Shown here one piece after another: positions 14,777-22,741 of a stretch of 32,258 bases of DNA. The stretch is from an uncultured Holophagaceae bacterium (GTDB lineage: Bacteria; Acidobacteriota; Holophagae; Holophagales; Holophagaceae). The position numbers and the translations under genes are program-made. The notes beneath the pieces are model-generated. The model had not been told where the DNA came from, did not search any database, and worked only from the letters and a program-made list of their open reading frames with translations. How positions within the stretch are numbered: position 1 is the stretch's first letter; the number at the start of each line of letters is the position of its first letter. The stretch covers positions 1 to 32,258 of the forward strand of contig CAIMQW010000342.1 of the NCBI GenBank assembly GCA_903843705.1, read 5' to 3'.

Positions 14777-15508
14777 TTAGTCCTCGGGTTCCTCGTAGTC
14801 GCCGTTATGCCACACATTCTGCACATCGTCGTTGTCCTCGAGGAGGTCCACCAGCTTCAGGAAGCTGGTGAGCTTGTGGCCTTCCAGGGCCGAGCTGGTG
14901 CTGGGGGCCATGATGATCTTGGCCTCGATGACCGGCAGCTTGGCCGTGTCCACCGCATCCTTCACGGCCTGGTAGGACTCGGGGCTGGTCTTGATGACCC
15001 AGGCGCCGCCCTCGTCGACGACGTCATCGGCTCCGGCCTCCAGGGCCACCTCCATGACCTTGTCCTCGGAGACCTCGGCTTCCACCACGATCTGGCCCTG
15101 CTTGCTGAAGAGGTAGGCCACGGAGCCCTGGGCGCCCAGCTCGCCGCCGAACTTGGTGAAGTAGCTCCGGACCTCGGGGGTGGTGCGGTTCTTGTTGTCG
15201 GTCATGGCCTCGACCAGAATGGCCACGCCGCCGGGACCGTAGGCCTCGTAGGTGACTTCCTCGTAGGTCACACCCTCGAGCTCGCCAGTGCCCTTCTTGA
15301 TGGCGCGCTCCCAGTTGTCCTTGGGCATGTTGCTGCCCTTGGCTTGGTCCACGGCCAGGCGCAGGCGGGGATTGGCCGCCACGTCGCCACCACCGAGGCG
15401 GGCGGCCACGGTGATTTCCTTGAGGATCCTCGTGAACACCTTGCCGCGCTTGGCGTCAGCGGCGCCCTTTTTGTGCTTGATGGTGGACCATTTGCTGTGG
15501 CCGGACAT
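14777..15508 (-). CDS. yebC: YebC/PmpR-family protein
   Basis: A 243-residue member of the YebC family. Members have been described as DNA-binding regulators and more recently as translation factors that relieve ribosome stalling. The family-defining N-terminus [20 protein letters not shown] is complete, followed by [21 protein letters not shown] and [20 protein letters not shown]. The acidic C-terminus is typical ([17 protein letters not shown]). The ATG at 15508 has GGAG five bases upstream; the longer frame to 15568 is not conserved sequence. It follows the TPR gene on the minus strand by 98 bases, with ybeY further upstream, forming a translation-related group. Confidence 0.96.
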   Translation of the reverse strand: MSGHSKWSTIKHKKGAADAKRGKVFTRILKEITVAARLGGGDVAANPRLRLAVDQAKGSNMPKDNWERAIKKGTGELEGVTYEEVTYEAYGPGGVAILVEAMTDNKNRTTPEVRSYFTKFGGELGAQGSVAYLFSKQGQIVVEAEVSEDKVMEVALEAGADDVVDEGGAWVIKTSPESYQAVKDAVDTAKLPVIEAKIIMAPSTSSALEGHKLTSFLKLVDLLEDNDDVQNVWHNGDYEEPED

Positions 15509-15606
15509 GGGGACTCCAGGAAAGGACAGGATGGAGCGAATCAGACGTGGGGTTCCCGGGGGGGACATCGCGAGCGCTGCGAGCAGGCGGTCCTCCCTGG
15601 ATCATG

Positions 15607-16326
15607 TCAGCCGCGCAGGGCCCGGCGGGAGACCCGGGCAAAGGACGGGGCTTCCTGACGGATCATCGGCCGCTCCAGGAGGAACTGGTACCACTGCTCA
15701 CCGTAGACCTTCATCTTGAGGGCCTTGCCGTTCTGGAGCAGGTTGCGATTGGTGATGAGGCGTTCGTCGCCCTTGCAGATCTCGAGGCCCTTGTTGAGGA
15801 CTTCGATGGCCTTGTCGCGCTCGCTCATCTCCATCAGCACGAAAGCGTAGACCGCGTAGAGCAAGCTCTCCTTCTTGCCGCTCTTTAGGGCCAGGTTGAA
15901 GGTCTCCTTTGCCTTTTTCTTCTCGCCGCGCTTCCACTGGATGATCCCCAGCATGGCCTTGGCGATGTAGTGCTGCATAGAGGCGGCGGCCAGCAGGGGC
16001 TCGGCCTCGTCGTTCTTCTTGCGAAGATACTGTACGACGCCGATCTGGCCATCGATGCTGCCCTTCACGAGGAACTGCCTGGTGGAGAACTGGTAGCCCT
16101 CCTTCATGACCTCGATGGCCTTGTCGAACTGCTGCTTCTTCAGCAGGTCGCCTGCCCGCGTGAAGATCTTTTCCAGGTCCTGCTGGATCTTCCGGCCCTG
16201 CCAGATGAAGAGCCCCGCCCCGGCCAGAAGGCCGATGGGCACGCTGATCCAGAGCTTGATGCTCAGCAGGGTGGAGAGCAGGATCACGGCGAGGGCGGCG
16301 CCCAGGCCGAGCAGGAGATTGATCAC
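15607..16326 (-). CDS. Membrane-anchored TPR protein
   Basis: A 239-residue protein with two adjacent N-terminal hydrophobic helices (about 3-20 and 23-40). A soluble domain of helix-turn-helix repeats follows (for example DLLKKQQFDKAIEVMKEG, then AMLGIIQWKRGEKKKAKETF, then YAFVLMEMSERDKAIEVLNK), which read as tetratricopeptide repeats. The start is GTG at 16326 with GGAG five bases before; the frame to 16362 adds a non-hydrophobic leader. TPRs bind protein partners; the partner is unknown. It lies between ybeY (80 bases upstream) and yebC. Confidence 0.8.
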   Translation of the reverse strand: MINLLLGLGAALAVILLSTLLSIKLWISVPIGLLAGAGLFIWQGRKIQQDLEKIFTRAGDLLKKQQFDKAIEVMKEGYQFSTRQFLVKGSIDGQIGVVQYLRKKNDEAEPLLAAASMQHYIAKAMLGIIQWKRGEKKKAKETFNLALKSGKKESLLYAVYAFVLMEMSERDKAIEVLNKGLEICKGDERLITNRNLLQNGKALKMKVYGEQWYQFLLERPMIRQEAPSFARVSRRALRG

Positions 16327-16406
16327 GGAGACTCCGCATGGCGCGGCCCGTAGCCGGGCCAAAGGGTTATTTTATCGGCCCTTGGCTCGATTTGCCATCC
16401 GGATTG

Positions 16407-17135
16407 CTAACCAATGACGCCACTACGGGAGGTGCTGAGCCGGCGGCGGCGGACCGGCCGCCTGGCCGCTACGGGCGCCGTTTCCTTCCGGGGCCTGCCG
16501 GGACCCCTCTTGGGGGCCTCTTCCTTCGGCTTGGCGACTTTGCGGACCTTCACCTTCTTGTCCTTCTTCACTCGCTCCCGCCTGACCAGGGCCGCAGCGG
16601 CGCGGCCGGTCACCACCACGCGGCTGCCATCCTTCAGTTTCTTCACCTTGCTGCCGGGCTTGCGCCCGCGCTTGAGACTCATGGCCAGCGGTTCCTCGTC
16701 CAGCAGCTCTCGCTCCAACTGGGCCTGGAGCGCCATCATCTCCCCGCCGTCCGTCTCGTGGTCTTGGCCGCAGAGGTGCAGGAAGGCATGGATCACCAGC
16801 ATCTCGACCTCGCGCCTCCGGCTGACGCCGAACTTCTTGGCCATTTTCTCAGCGGTCGGGAGGCTGATGACAATGTCGCCGAGGTGTGGAAAGGCGCCCT
16901 TCTCCACACCGGAAGGGAAGCTGAGCACATCGGTCGTCATGTTTTTCCCGCGATGTTCTCGGTTGAGTTTTCTCATGCCGCGATCATCGACATAAGTCAG
17001 AGACATGCCCTGAGCGTCAGGCGCGAGTCGATCCCTGAGACCTCGCAGGAGTTTGCCGAGAGACTGCTCACCGGGACCACGTAATTTGCTGCGGCTAGAC
17101 CAATCGATCGTGAAGGGTTTTAATGTCTCAGTCAT
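16407..17135 (-). CDS. ybeY: YbeY endoribonuclease with basic AT-hook-like tail
   Basis: YbeY is a zinc-dependent endoribonuclease needed for 16S rRNA 3'-end maturation and ribosome quality control. The core (residues 1-150) contains the expected TTDVLSFP and LGDIVIS segments and the metal site H116-AFL-H120-LCGQD-H126. The usual HGFLHL is HAFLHL and GYDH is GQDH, but all three metal histidines remain. The 242-residue protein is far longer than the usual 150-170. Residues 151-242 form a Lys/Arg-rich tail with KRGRKPG (155-161) and KRGPGRPRK (209-217), the latter matching an AT-hook. The ATG at 17135 is chosen for GGAGGAG six bases upstream. It faces the AT-rich island across a divergent gap. 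Confidence 0.9.
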   Translation of the reverse strand: MTETLKPFTIDWSSRSKLRGPGEQSLGKLLRGLRDRLAPDAQGMSLTYVDDRGMRKLNREHRGKNMTTDVLSFPSGVEKGAFPHLGDIVISLPTAEKMAKKFGVSRRREVEMLVIHAFLHLCGQDHETDGGEMMALQAQLERELLDEEPLAMSLKRGRKPGSKVKKLKDGSRVVVTGRAAAALVRRERVKKDKKVKVRKVAKPKEEAPKRGPGRPRKETAPVAARRPVRRRRLSTSRSGVIG

Positions 17136-17160
17136 GGCCTTCTCCTCCACAGAATCAATG

Positions 17161-17345
17161 AAAGGGCACTAAGAATGCTGGCTATTGTCCATTTTGTCAA
17201 TCCTTGATTAATAGTTGCATGAATTGAATCAGTGTTTTTTTAGTAGCTTGAATTTTAATTTTTGTATAGAATATATTTTAAAATTTAATATAAAAATTGT
17301 AAATAAATGATTAATCGATATTATTACAGAAATACATAAAACCTA
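17161..17345. other. AT-rich island between divergent ybeY and rsmG
   Basis: In 17221-17340 only 18 of 120 bases are G or C, against strongly GC-rich flanks. It contains A and T tracts and a nested imperfect inverted repeat: outer arms 17257-17268 and 17289-17298, inner palindrome 17275-17284. No open frame of interest is present. The region separates divergent ybeY and rsmG and presumably carries their promoters. No DnaA-box-like sequence was seen. Confidence 0.85.
17248..17277 (+). promoter_or_regulatory. Candidate sigma70-like promoter for rsmG
   Basis: TTGAAT (17248-17253), an 18-base spacer and TATATT (17272-17277) lie about 80 bases upstream of the rsmG start. In such AT-rich sequence a match of this quality can arise by chance. 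Confidence 0.25.
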
Positions 17346-17360
17346 TGGCATCCTGATGGT

Positions 17361-17939
17361 ATGAACCCCGGCCTTCCCCGCAACCTGGCAGACCCCCTAG
17401 GCCGGTTCCTGGTCCTGCTGGATCGCTGGAACCGGACCCATGCCCTGACGGCCCTGCCTATCTCCGAACGGAGAGAGGAATTGCTGCTGGATGCTGCGGC
17501 CCTGCTGCCTTTTCTGGCTCCGCTCGGGGCCGGGAGCCGGGTGGTGGACCTGGGGACGGGGATGGGCGTCCCCTCGGTCCTGCTGGCTCTGGCGCGACCG
17601 GACCTGGAAGTGATCGGGGTGGACGCCTCAACGAAGAAACTGGCCTTCCTCCGGCAGGCCGTTCTCGAATTGCCTGTGCCGAACCTTAATGCCCTCCATG
17701 GGCGCCTGGAGGCACTTCCACCCCTCCAGGCGGACTGGGGCACCGCCAAGGCGCTGGGCTCCCTCGAGCACCTGCTGGGCTGGTGGACCCGCCATGGCCG
17801 GCCTGGGGCCCCTTTCTTCGCGCTCAAGGGCCTGGACTGGGAGCAGGAGGTTCTTCCACCGGGCTGGACCGCCACCCCGCACCCCTACCAGCTGCCCACC
17901 CGGGGGCAGCGGGTGGTCCTGGAGTTGCGCCCAAGCTGA
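17361..17939 (+). CDS. rsmG: 16S rRNA (guanine527-N7)-methyltransferase
   Basis: RsmG (GidB) methylates G527 of 16S rRNA using S-adenosylmethionine. The SAM-binding loop VVDLGTGMGVPSVLLALARP lies at about 62-81, followed by VIGVDASTKKLAFLRQ, a strong match to the family. An N-terminal helical region (FLVLLDRWNRTHALTAL) is also typical. At 192 residues it is slightly short, and the RA-type motif after the SAM domain is altered to GTAKALGSLEHL. The ATG at 17361 has only a weak binding site. It is not next to mnmG or parA, the usual origin-proximal partners, so the locus is not obviously the replication origin. Confidence 0.87.
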   Translation: MNPGLPRNLADPLGRFLVLLDRWNRTHALTALPISERREELLLDAAALLPFLAPLGAGSRVVDLGTGMGVPSVLLALARPDLEVIGVDASTKKLAFLRQAVLELPVPNLNALHGRLEALPPLQADWGTAKALGSLEHLLGWWTRHGRPGAPFFALKGLDWEQEVLPPGWTATPHPYQLPTRGQRVVLELRPS

Positions 17940-17944
17940 CGCAA

Positions 17945-17965
17945 AGGGCCCCGGATTGGGGCCCT
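17945..17965. terminator. Hairpin between convergent rsmG and LysM genes
   Basis: An 8-bp GC-rich stem (17945-17952 with 17958-17965) with a five-base loop starts five bases after the rsmG stop. It is followed by TCGGTCTTG, not a real T tract, so termination efficiency is uncertain. Confidence 0.5.
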
Positions 17966-18005
17966 CGGTCTTGCGCGATGGCAATGCTTCTTCCGCTCCT
18001 GTTCC

Positions 18006-19175
18006 TTAGCGGCTGATCGTGTCGCCGTTTCGCAGTTCTTCGACGGTGCGCAGCACGCGGCAGGTCGCCGTCCCGGGCTCCGAACGCACCACCAGGACCT
18101 GGCCAAGGTAGTGGTCAACGGACTCCATGGGAGGCTTCTTCTCGCTCTCGGTGCCGACCGGGAAGGTCCGGGCGCGCAGGGCGAGGAGCACATCCCCGAC
18201 CTTGAGGCCGCTCGAAGTGCCCTTGTCGATGATGAGCATGTCGCCACTGGCTGAGTTCAGCTTGCCGTCCCGGATGTAGACCACAACCGCAGCGTCGGGA
18301 GCGACCTTGACGGGGTCTGCGATGTCCGTCCGGGCCTGTAGGGGGAGGTTGGCGGGTTCCGTGAACCGGACGAGCCGATCACCGAGTTCCACCGAGTCCA
18401 TGCAACGCTCAATCACAGCCAGAGAGCCCTTGGCCTGGGTGGTGGTGATCCGGACCACCCCGGCCTGCTTCACCACATCGCCCAGCTTCTTCTTGGTGGT
18501 AAACGGGTGGACCAGCTTTCGGGCCACGGTCTTCAGGATCAGGAACCGGTCTCCGACCTTCACGCCCTGGTCGGTTCCACCGTTCAGGTAGATGGTCTCC
18601 CCCTCACCGAGGTACTGGCGGTCGCCCCGCTTGTTGCCCGTGATCCGGAAAGCACCCTGGTTCTTGTAGTGGGCCTCGGCGCCTTCGGGCACCAGGTAGG
18701 GCAGCTGAATGAAGTCCTGGAAGGCGAAGCCAAGCTCGGCCCGTCGAACGGAGCTGGGCTCGGCCCGTCGCTGGTCAGGTTTCAGGTTGGTGACGGCCTC
18801 GGGGACAGACCCTGCCGTGGCCACAGCCCGGGCGAGGTCGATGACCAGGGGGTCGCCGGGGTAGATCCAGTGCGGGTCTTTGACCCACTGGTTCAGCTCC
18901 CAGATCTGGGGCCACGCATAGGGGTTGCCAAGGTACTTCCCAGCCAGGTCCCAGAGCGTGTCGCCCTTCTGGACTAGGTGGGTCTTGGAGCCCTCGGGGA
19001 CGGCCAGTTCTTTCGGGTAGTCCCACTTCGATGAATGGGCTTCCACCTTCACCGGTCCGGGCGCGGCTTCCTGAGCCCTCAGGCTGGGAGCAGCCAGAAC
19101 TAGGGCCAGCATTATGCTTGGTGCCACCGCGATGGCGCAGATTCGTCCGGCGTTCAGGCGAGTGGGCAGGCGCAT
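18006..19175 (-). CDS. Secreted LysM-domain protein
   Basis: A 389-residue exported protein. An N-terminal signal (about 1-35, ending PSLRAQE) precedes a LysM peptidoglycan-binding repeat at about 66-112 (HLVQKGDTLWDLAGKYLGNPYAW ending YPGDPLVI). The remaining 270 residues are beta-rich, with pairs of 'GDRFLILKT' and 'GDVLLALRA' strands resembling repeated SH3-like or OB-like units, and no catalytic motif. The ATG at 19175 follows a G-rich stretch. It lies 34 bases after the PfkB stop, so it is probably cotranscribed. It likely binds the wall; the function of the C-terminal part is unknown. Homologs often sit near cell-division or wall genes, but none is visible here. Confidence 0.82.
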   Translation of the reverse strand: MRLPTRLNAGRICAIAVAPSIMLALVLAAPSLRAQEAAPGPVKVEAHSSKWDYPKELAVPEGSKTHLVQKGDTLWDLAGKYLGNPYAWPQIWELNQWVKDPHWIYPGDPLVIDLARAVATAGSVPEAVTNLKPDQRRAEPSSVRRAELGFAFQDFIQLPYLVPEGAEAHYKNQGAFRITGNKRGDRQYLGEGETIYLNGGTDQGVKVGDRFLILKTVARKLVHPFTTKKKLGDVVKQAGVVRITTTQAKGSLAVIERCMDSVELGDRLVRFTEPANLPLQARTDIADPVKVAPDAAVVVYIRDGKLNSASGDMLIIDKGTSSGLKVGDVLLALRARTFPVGTESEKKPPMESVDHYLGQVLVVRSEPGTATCRVLRTVEELRNGDTISR

Positions 19176-19209
19176 CGAAAAACCCCCAGTCAGAATTGGA
19201 TAGTGGTAA

Positions 19210-20121
19210 TTATAGGTCTTCGACGCGGATCATATCTGAAAATAATGAGAGGCGGTTGCGAACCTCGTCCTGGGAAATCTGCTCGAGCCTCTCCGTGGAA
19301 AACTGCTCCACGGTAAAGCTGGCCATGACCGAGCCCACCAGGGTGGCATGCTTCAGGGCCGTGACATCCATTCGTTCCATCCAGGCGAGGTAGCCAAGGA
19401 AGCCCCCGGCGAAGGTATCGCCCGCCCCCGTGGGATCGAAGACATCCTCCAGCGGGTAGGCCGGGGCGGCAAAGATACCCTCTGGAGTGAAGATTGCGAC
19501 GCCGTATTCCCCGCGCTTCACCACCAGGATCCGGGGACCCATGGCCTGGACCTTGCGATAGGCCTTGATGAGGCTGTGCTCCAGGGTCAACTCCCGAACC
19601 TCGGCGTCATTGACCAGGAGGATGTCCACTTCCTTGAGCACGGCTTCCAGGGCCGGGCGGGCTCCGCGAATCCAGTAGTTCATGGTGTCCAGGGCGATCC
19701 ACTTGGGTCGGGTGGCCATCTGGCGCACGACCTCGAGTTGCAGGACCGGGTCGATGTTGCCAAGGAAGAGGTATTTGGACTCCCGGTAGCTCTCGGGCAG
19801 GACCGGGCGGAAGTCCGCGAAGACGTTCAGATCCGTGGCCAGGGTCTTCGCCTCGTTCAGGTCGTAGCCGTATTCCCCCTTCCAGTGGAAGCTGAGGCCC
19901 TTGACCTTTGAGAGCCCCGTCAGGTCGATGGGGCGGTCGTCGAAGACCTTCAGCTGCTCTGGCCCGAAGTCATCGCCGACCACGGCCACGATTCGCACAG
20001 GGTGGAAGCGGCTGGCGCTGAGGGAGAAGTAGGTCGCGGATCCTCCGAGGGCGTGCTCCCGTCGCCCGAAGGGGGTGGAAAGATCGTCGAAGGCCACACT
20101 GCCGACTACCAACAGACTCAT
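19210..20121 (-). CDS. PfkB-family carbohydrate kinase
   Basis: A 303-residue ribokinase-like kinase that phosphorylates a sugar or nucleoside with ATP. The N-terminal substrate region has GSVAFDDLSTPFG and ALGGSATYFSLSASRF, matching the PfkB first signature. The C-terminal DPTGAGDTFAGGFLGYLA is signature 2, with the anion hole and catalytic Asp (GAGD). ATP-site residues in VVKRGEYGVAIF are as expected. The ATG at 20121 follows AAGGAG with an eight-base gap. The substrate cannot be inferred from sequence. It lies between the Smr-like gene (21 bases upstream) and the LysM gene on one strand. Confidence 0.93.
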   Translation of the reverse strand: MSLLVVGSVAFDDLSTPFGRREHALGGSATYFSLSASRFHPVRIVAVVGDDFGPEQLKVFDDRPIDLTGLSKVKGLSFHWKGEYGYDLNEAKTLATDLNVFADFRPVLPESYRESKYLFLGNIDPVLQLEVVRQMATRPKWIALDTMNYWIRGARPALEAVLKEVDILLVNDAEVRELTLEHSLIKAYRKVQAMGPRILVVKRGEYGVAIFTPEGIFAAPAYPLEDVFDPTGAGDTFAGGFLGYLAWMERMDVTALKHATLVGSVMASFTVEQFSTERLEQISQDEVRNRLSLFSDMIRVEDL

Positions 20122-20142
20122 GGCGGGAGCTCCTTGCGCGGT

Positions 20143-20901
20143 TCAGGGGTGGGTCGGGGTGGGCACGAAGTAGAGCAGCCAGGCTTGGTTGCCCCCCATG
20201 GGTACCGGGGCCTGGGCGAATCGGGCAACCATGGGAACCTGCCCCGAGGCCAGCAGGTCCAGCAGGCCCTGGTGGAGGATTGGATCGAGGCCCAGGTTCA
20301 CCAGGAGACTTCGCCAGCCCAGGACCAGCCCATCTCCCAGGCGGTCCTGGAGCCGGTGGAGGGCATCGCTCAAGGTATGTCCCCGGAGATCCAGGGTTCC
20401 ATCCACCTCAAGGGCCATGCCGGCGGCGAGCTGGAAGCGGAGGGGCATCACAGTTGGCGCAGGGACTTCCGGTGGGGCAGGCGGGAGGGGCGCGGCCTGG
20501 GCTTCCGCAGCCGGAGGGGCCAACTCGGATTCCGGGGGCGGCTCGGCTGAGCAGGGCGGCTCGACCAGGGCGGCCTTGAGCGGAGCTTTCACAGGCTTCG
20601 CCGCATGCTGGAGACCCTTGGGCAGGGCCTTGAGGCCTTTGAGCTCTTTCACCGCGTCCTGGAAGGTCTCCGGGGGAGGAGGCTCCGCCGGTGCCACCGT
20701 TTCGAGAGGGGCCGATTCCTGGGTCCGGGCCGGGGGTTTCGCCTTGGCTGCCTTCAGGCCCATGGCGGAGAGGAACATGGCGTCCTCATCGTCCAGGCTG
20801 CCTGCCGGTTTAGGGGCGGGGCGGGGCGGAGGCTTCGGCGCCGCGGGCGCCTCGGGGCCCAACTGCTGTTTGAGTTTCGCCAGATCCTGCTTCCAAGCCA
20901 T
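20143..20901 (-). CDS. Smr-domain-like protein lacking the catalytic motif
   Basis: A 252-residue protein with three parts. The N-terminal segment MAWKQDLAKLKQQL is followed by DDEDAMFLSAMG (38-48), resembling the N-terminal motif of SmrA/SmrB proteins. A long Pro/Ala/Glu-rich linker covers about 50-150. The C-terminal domain (about 155-247) aligns by eye with Smr domains: LDLRGHTLSDAL corresponds to LDLHGxTxxEA, and QAPVPMGGNQAWLLYF to the QAPxxxGGxxAxxV end. The usual HGxG nuclease motif is replaced by GWRSLLVNLG, and DLHG by DLRG. Known SmrB rescues collided ribosomes by cutting mRNA; this copy probably cannot cut. The ATG at 20901 has only a weak binding site. The Smr link is by eye and not certain. 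Confidence 0.65.
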   Translation of the reverse strand: MAWKQDLAKLKQQLGPEAPAAPKPPPRPAPKPAGSLDDEDAMFLSAMGLKAAKAKPPARTQESAPLETVAPAEPPPPETFQDAVKELKGLKALPKGLQHAAKPVKAPLKAALVEPPCSAEPPPESELAPPAAEAQAAPLPPAPPEVPAPTVMPLRFQLAAGMALEVDGTLDLRGHTLSDALHRLQDRLGDGLVLGWRSLLVNLGLDPILHQGLLDLLASGQVPMVARFAQAPVPMGGNQAWLLYFVPTPTHP

Positions 20902-21131
20902 GAACCGTCCCCATCCCGTCAAGAGTAGGCCATCCCTTGCGCAGGCAAGGCGGCAAAATGACCAGGGGCCCGGGAGCGACCGTTGCAGCCCCGCACTGCC
21001 AGAGGCAAAACGCCGCAGGCGAAGGACCGGTTCAACCGGAGGCCGGCGGCCGGCATCCAAGGGATGACAGCCTTTTTCGTAACCTGGCACAACCTTCGCT
21101 CGTAGCCTCACTGTTCAACCTGGAGGACTCC
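20902..21131 (+). other. Candidate structured leader of the outer-membrane gene
   Basis: This 230-base non-coding gap separates the divergent Smr-like gene from the beta-barrel gene. Between about 21005 and 21070 it contains several consecutive short hairpins: a CGCC/GGCG stem, a CCGG/CCGG stem, a GCCGG/GGC stem and a CATCC/GGATG stem. They could form a folded 5' leader. No known riboswitch consensus could be matched. Confidence 0.3.
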
Positions 21132-21785
21132 ATGCGCCGCGCTTCGTCTTTGCTCCTGCTTCCCCTGATCCTCGCCTCGGGATCAGCCCTGATGGCCCAG
21201 AGCCTGCACATGGGCTTCAGCCTCAACCTGATCTCTCCCGGGGGGGCCTTCGCCTCCACGAGCTATGCGCCCTACTACAGCCCTTCGGCGGGCCGGACGA
21301 TCCCGACCCAGAAGGAGACGTACGATGTGGGCCTCGGTGGCAGCTTTACGGTCTCTTTCCCCATGGATCGGAATCTGGCCATTCGTCTGAATCTCAGTGG
21401 GTCGGCTGAGAACGGTACCAACCGGGCCTCCGGCGAGACCTCCATCAACCTGCGCCACTCCCAGTTCAATCTGGGGGGCGACCTGCAGTTCTTCCCGCAG
21501 GGCACCGCCTTCCGGCACCGGGGTCTCTACTTCGTGGCGGGGCTCTCTGCTGATTTTGAGCAGTTCGACCGCAGCTTCGGGGACCCGCTCTACGACTACA
21601 CGGACACCACCCGCAAGAGTCGCCTGGGGGCCAATGCGGGCATCGGCCACAGCTTTGGCTACGACTCGGGCACGCGGTTCACCCTCGAAGCCACCTTCCA
21701 CAAGACCATCACCGGCAACAGCGTCAGCGCCGGTGATCCCCCCAGCACGGACTTCGTGAAAGTCGGGTTCGGGTGGGTGTTCTGA
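21132..21785 (+). CDS. Outer-membrane beta-barrel protein
   Basis: A 217-residue exported protein with a Sec signal (MRRASSLLLLPLILASGSALMAQ, cleavage near residue 22). Alternating polar/hydrophobic strands follow, separated by Gly/Asn/Asp-rich turns (for example FTVSFPMDRNLAIRLNLSG, and SQFNLGGDLQFFP). It ends FVKVGFGWVF, the aromatic C-terminus recognised by the BAM complex. The size fits an eight-stranded OmpA/OmpW-like barrel. The ATG at 21132 has GGAGG six bases upstream. A hairpin terminator follows 22 bases after the stop. I cannot assign a specific substrate or function. Confidence 0.8.
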   Translation: MRRASSLLLLPLILASGSALMAQSLHMGFSLNLISPGGAFASTSYAPYYSPSAGRTIPTQKETYDVGLGGSFTVSFPMDRNLAIRLNLSGSAENGTNRASGETSINLRHSQFNLGGDLQFFPQGTAFRHRGLYFVAGLSADFEQFDRSFGDPLYDYTDTTRKSRLGANAGIGHSFGYDSGTRFTLEATFHKTITGNSVSAGDPPSTDFVKVGFGWVF

Positions 21786-21807
21786 GGCGGCCGCAGGGCT
21801 GACAGGA

Positions 21808-21829
21808 AACGGCCCCCGCGGGGGCCGTT
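21808..21829. terminator. Hairpin terminator after the barrel gene
   Basis: A 10-bp stem (21808-21817 with 21820-21829) is followed by TTCCTCTG. It lies between the convergent barrel gene and the coiled-coil gene; the arms again carry AACGGCC / GGCCGTT. Confidence 0.72.
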
Positions 21830-21856
21830 CCTCTGTCCCGAGAAGCCTGGATCGGG

Positions 21857-22708
21857 CTACTTCTTCGCGGGGGCCTTCTTCTTGGCGGGCTTGGGGGCGT
21901 CGGCCTCCTCCTCCTTGCCCAGGAGTCCGTTCACGAGCCGGAGTACGTCTTTGTTGGCGGGGTCGAGCTTCTGCAGGCGGCGGGCATAGGCCAGCCGGTC
22001 CTGCCGGGGTCGGGCGTCATCCCCCTTCACCTGTTCCAGTTTCTCAGTCACATAGCGGGTCATGCCGCCGGTTTCGGCCACTTCCGCCTTCTCCGCGGCT
22101 AGGAAGGCCTGCCAGTCGGCGGCGGCCTTCGAGGTGGTCTCCTTGGCTTGGCGCAGGCGATTGAGGATGCTCTCGATATCCTTCAGGGCCCGCTCGCTGT
22201 GGGCAACGGCAGCCTGCTGCTCGTCCATGAAGATCTTCAGCTGCTGGCGGAGCTTGAGCTGATCAGCGGTGAGACCAGGTGCTTCGTCAAGTTCCCTCAG
22301 CCGGGGCGCCTGCTTGGCCATGGCATCCCGGAACTCCTTGAGCTTCAGCTCGTGCTCCATGCGGGTTCTCGCCAGCAGGGGCTCGGCGGTGGCCAGGTTC
22401 TCCTCGGCGGCGGATCTTGCCTTCTGGAAGTGGGTCACGGCCTCTTCCCAGCTGCCCTCCGAGACGCAGGCCCGGGCGGCCAGTCCGCGCAGGGCCACCA
22501 GGGCATGCATATCGTTGTAGTCCGAGGGATTCACGATGAGGCCCTCGCGGCCGAGCAGGGCTTCCACGCCCCGCCTGACGATGGCGGCATCCCCCCGCTC
22601 CAGCTGGAGCTCCCAGGGCCCCCGTACCTCCTTAAAGCGGTCCGTGAGGCTCTGGGCACCTAGGCTCGTGGCCAGGGCGCAGACGAGCAGGACTGCGAAG
22701 CGGCTCAT
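21857..22708 (-). CDS. Secreted coiled-coil protein, paralog B
   Basis: A 283-residue protein of unknown function. A signal peptide (MSRFAVLLVCALATSLGAQ) is followed by a TPR-like helical pair (ACVSEGSWEEAVTHFQKARS). A long charged coiled-coil covers about 95-215. A second short helical motif near the end reads RLAYARRLQKLDPANKDVLRLVNGLL, and the tail is Lys/Ala/Pro-rich (PKPAKKKAPAKK). Its upstream neighbour has the same layout, so the two look like an old duplication. The ATG at 22708 is 33 bases after that neighbour's stop. It is probably periplasmic; the basic tail could contact the wall, LPS or nucleic acid. Confidence 0.75.
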   Translation of the reverse strand: MSRFAVLLVCALATSLGAQSLTDRFKEVRGPWELQLERGDAAIVRRGVEALLGREGLIVNPSDYNDMHALVALRGLAARACVSEGSWEEAVTHFQKARSAAEENLATAEPLLARTRMEHELKLKEFRDAMAKQAPRLRELDEAPGLTADQLKLRQQLKIFMDEQQAAVAHSERALKDIESILNRLRQAKETTSKAAADWQAFLAAEKAEVAETGGMTRYVTEKLEQVKGDDARPRQDRLAYARRLQKLDPANKDVLRLVNGLLGKEEEADAPKPAKKKAPAKK

Positions 22709-22741
22709 GGGCGTTCCTCTCAGCGTCTTAGGGTGGAACAG

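Noticed and set aside
17161..17345. Replication origin near rsmG
   Set aside because: Strong AT content is present, but no DnaA-box-like repeats and no neighbouring mnmG, parAB or dnaA genes were seen.
20970..21060. Resemblance to a cobalamin riboswitch core (GCAGCCCCGCACTGCC)
   Set aside because: The conserved B12 box and the final GCCAGGAGACC-like element are not present downstream, so the match is too short to claim.
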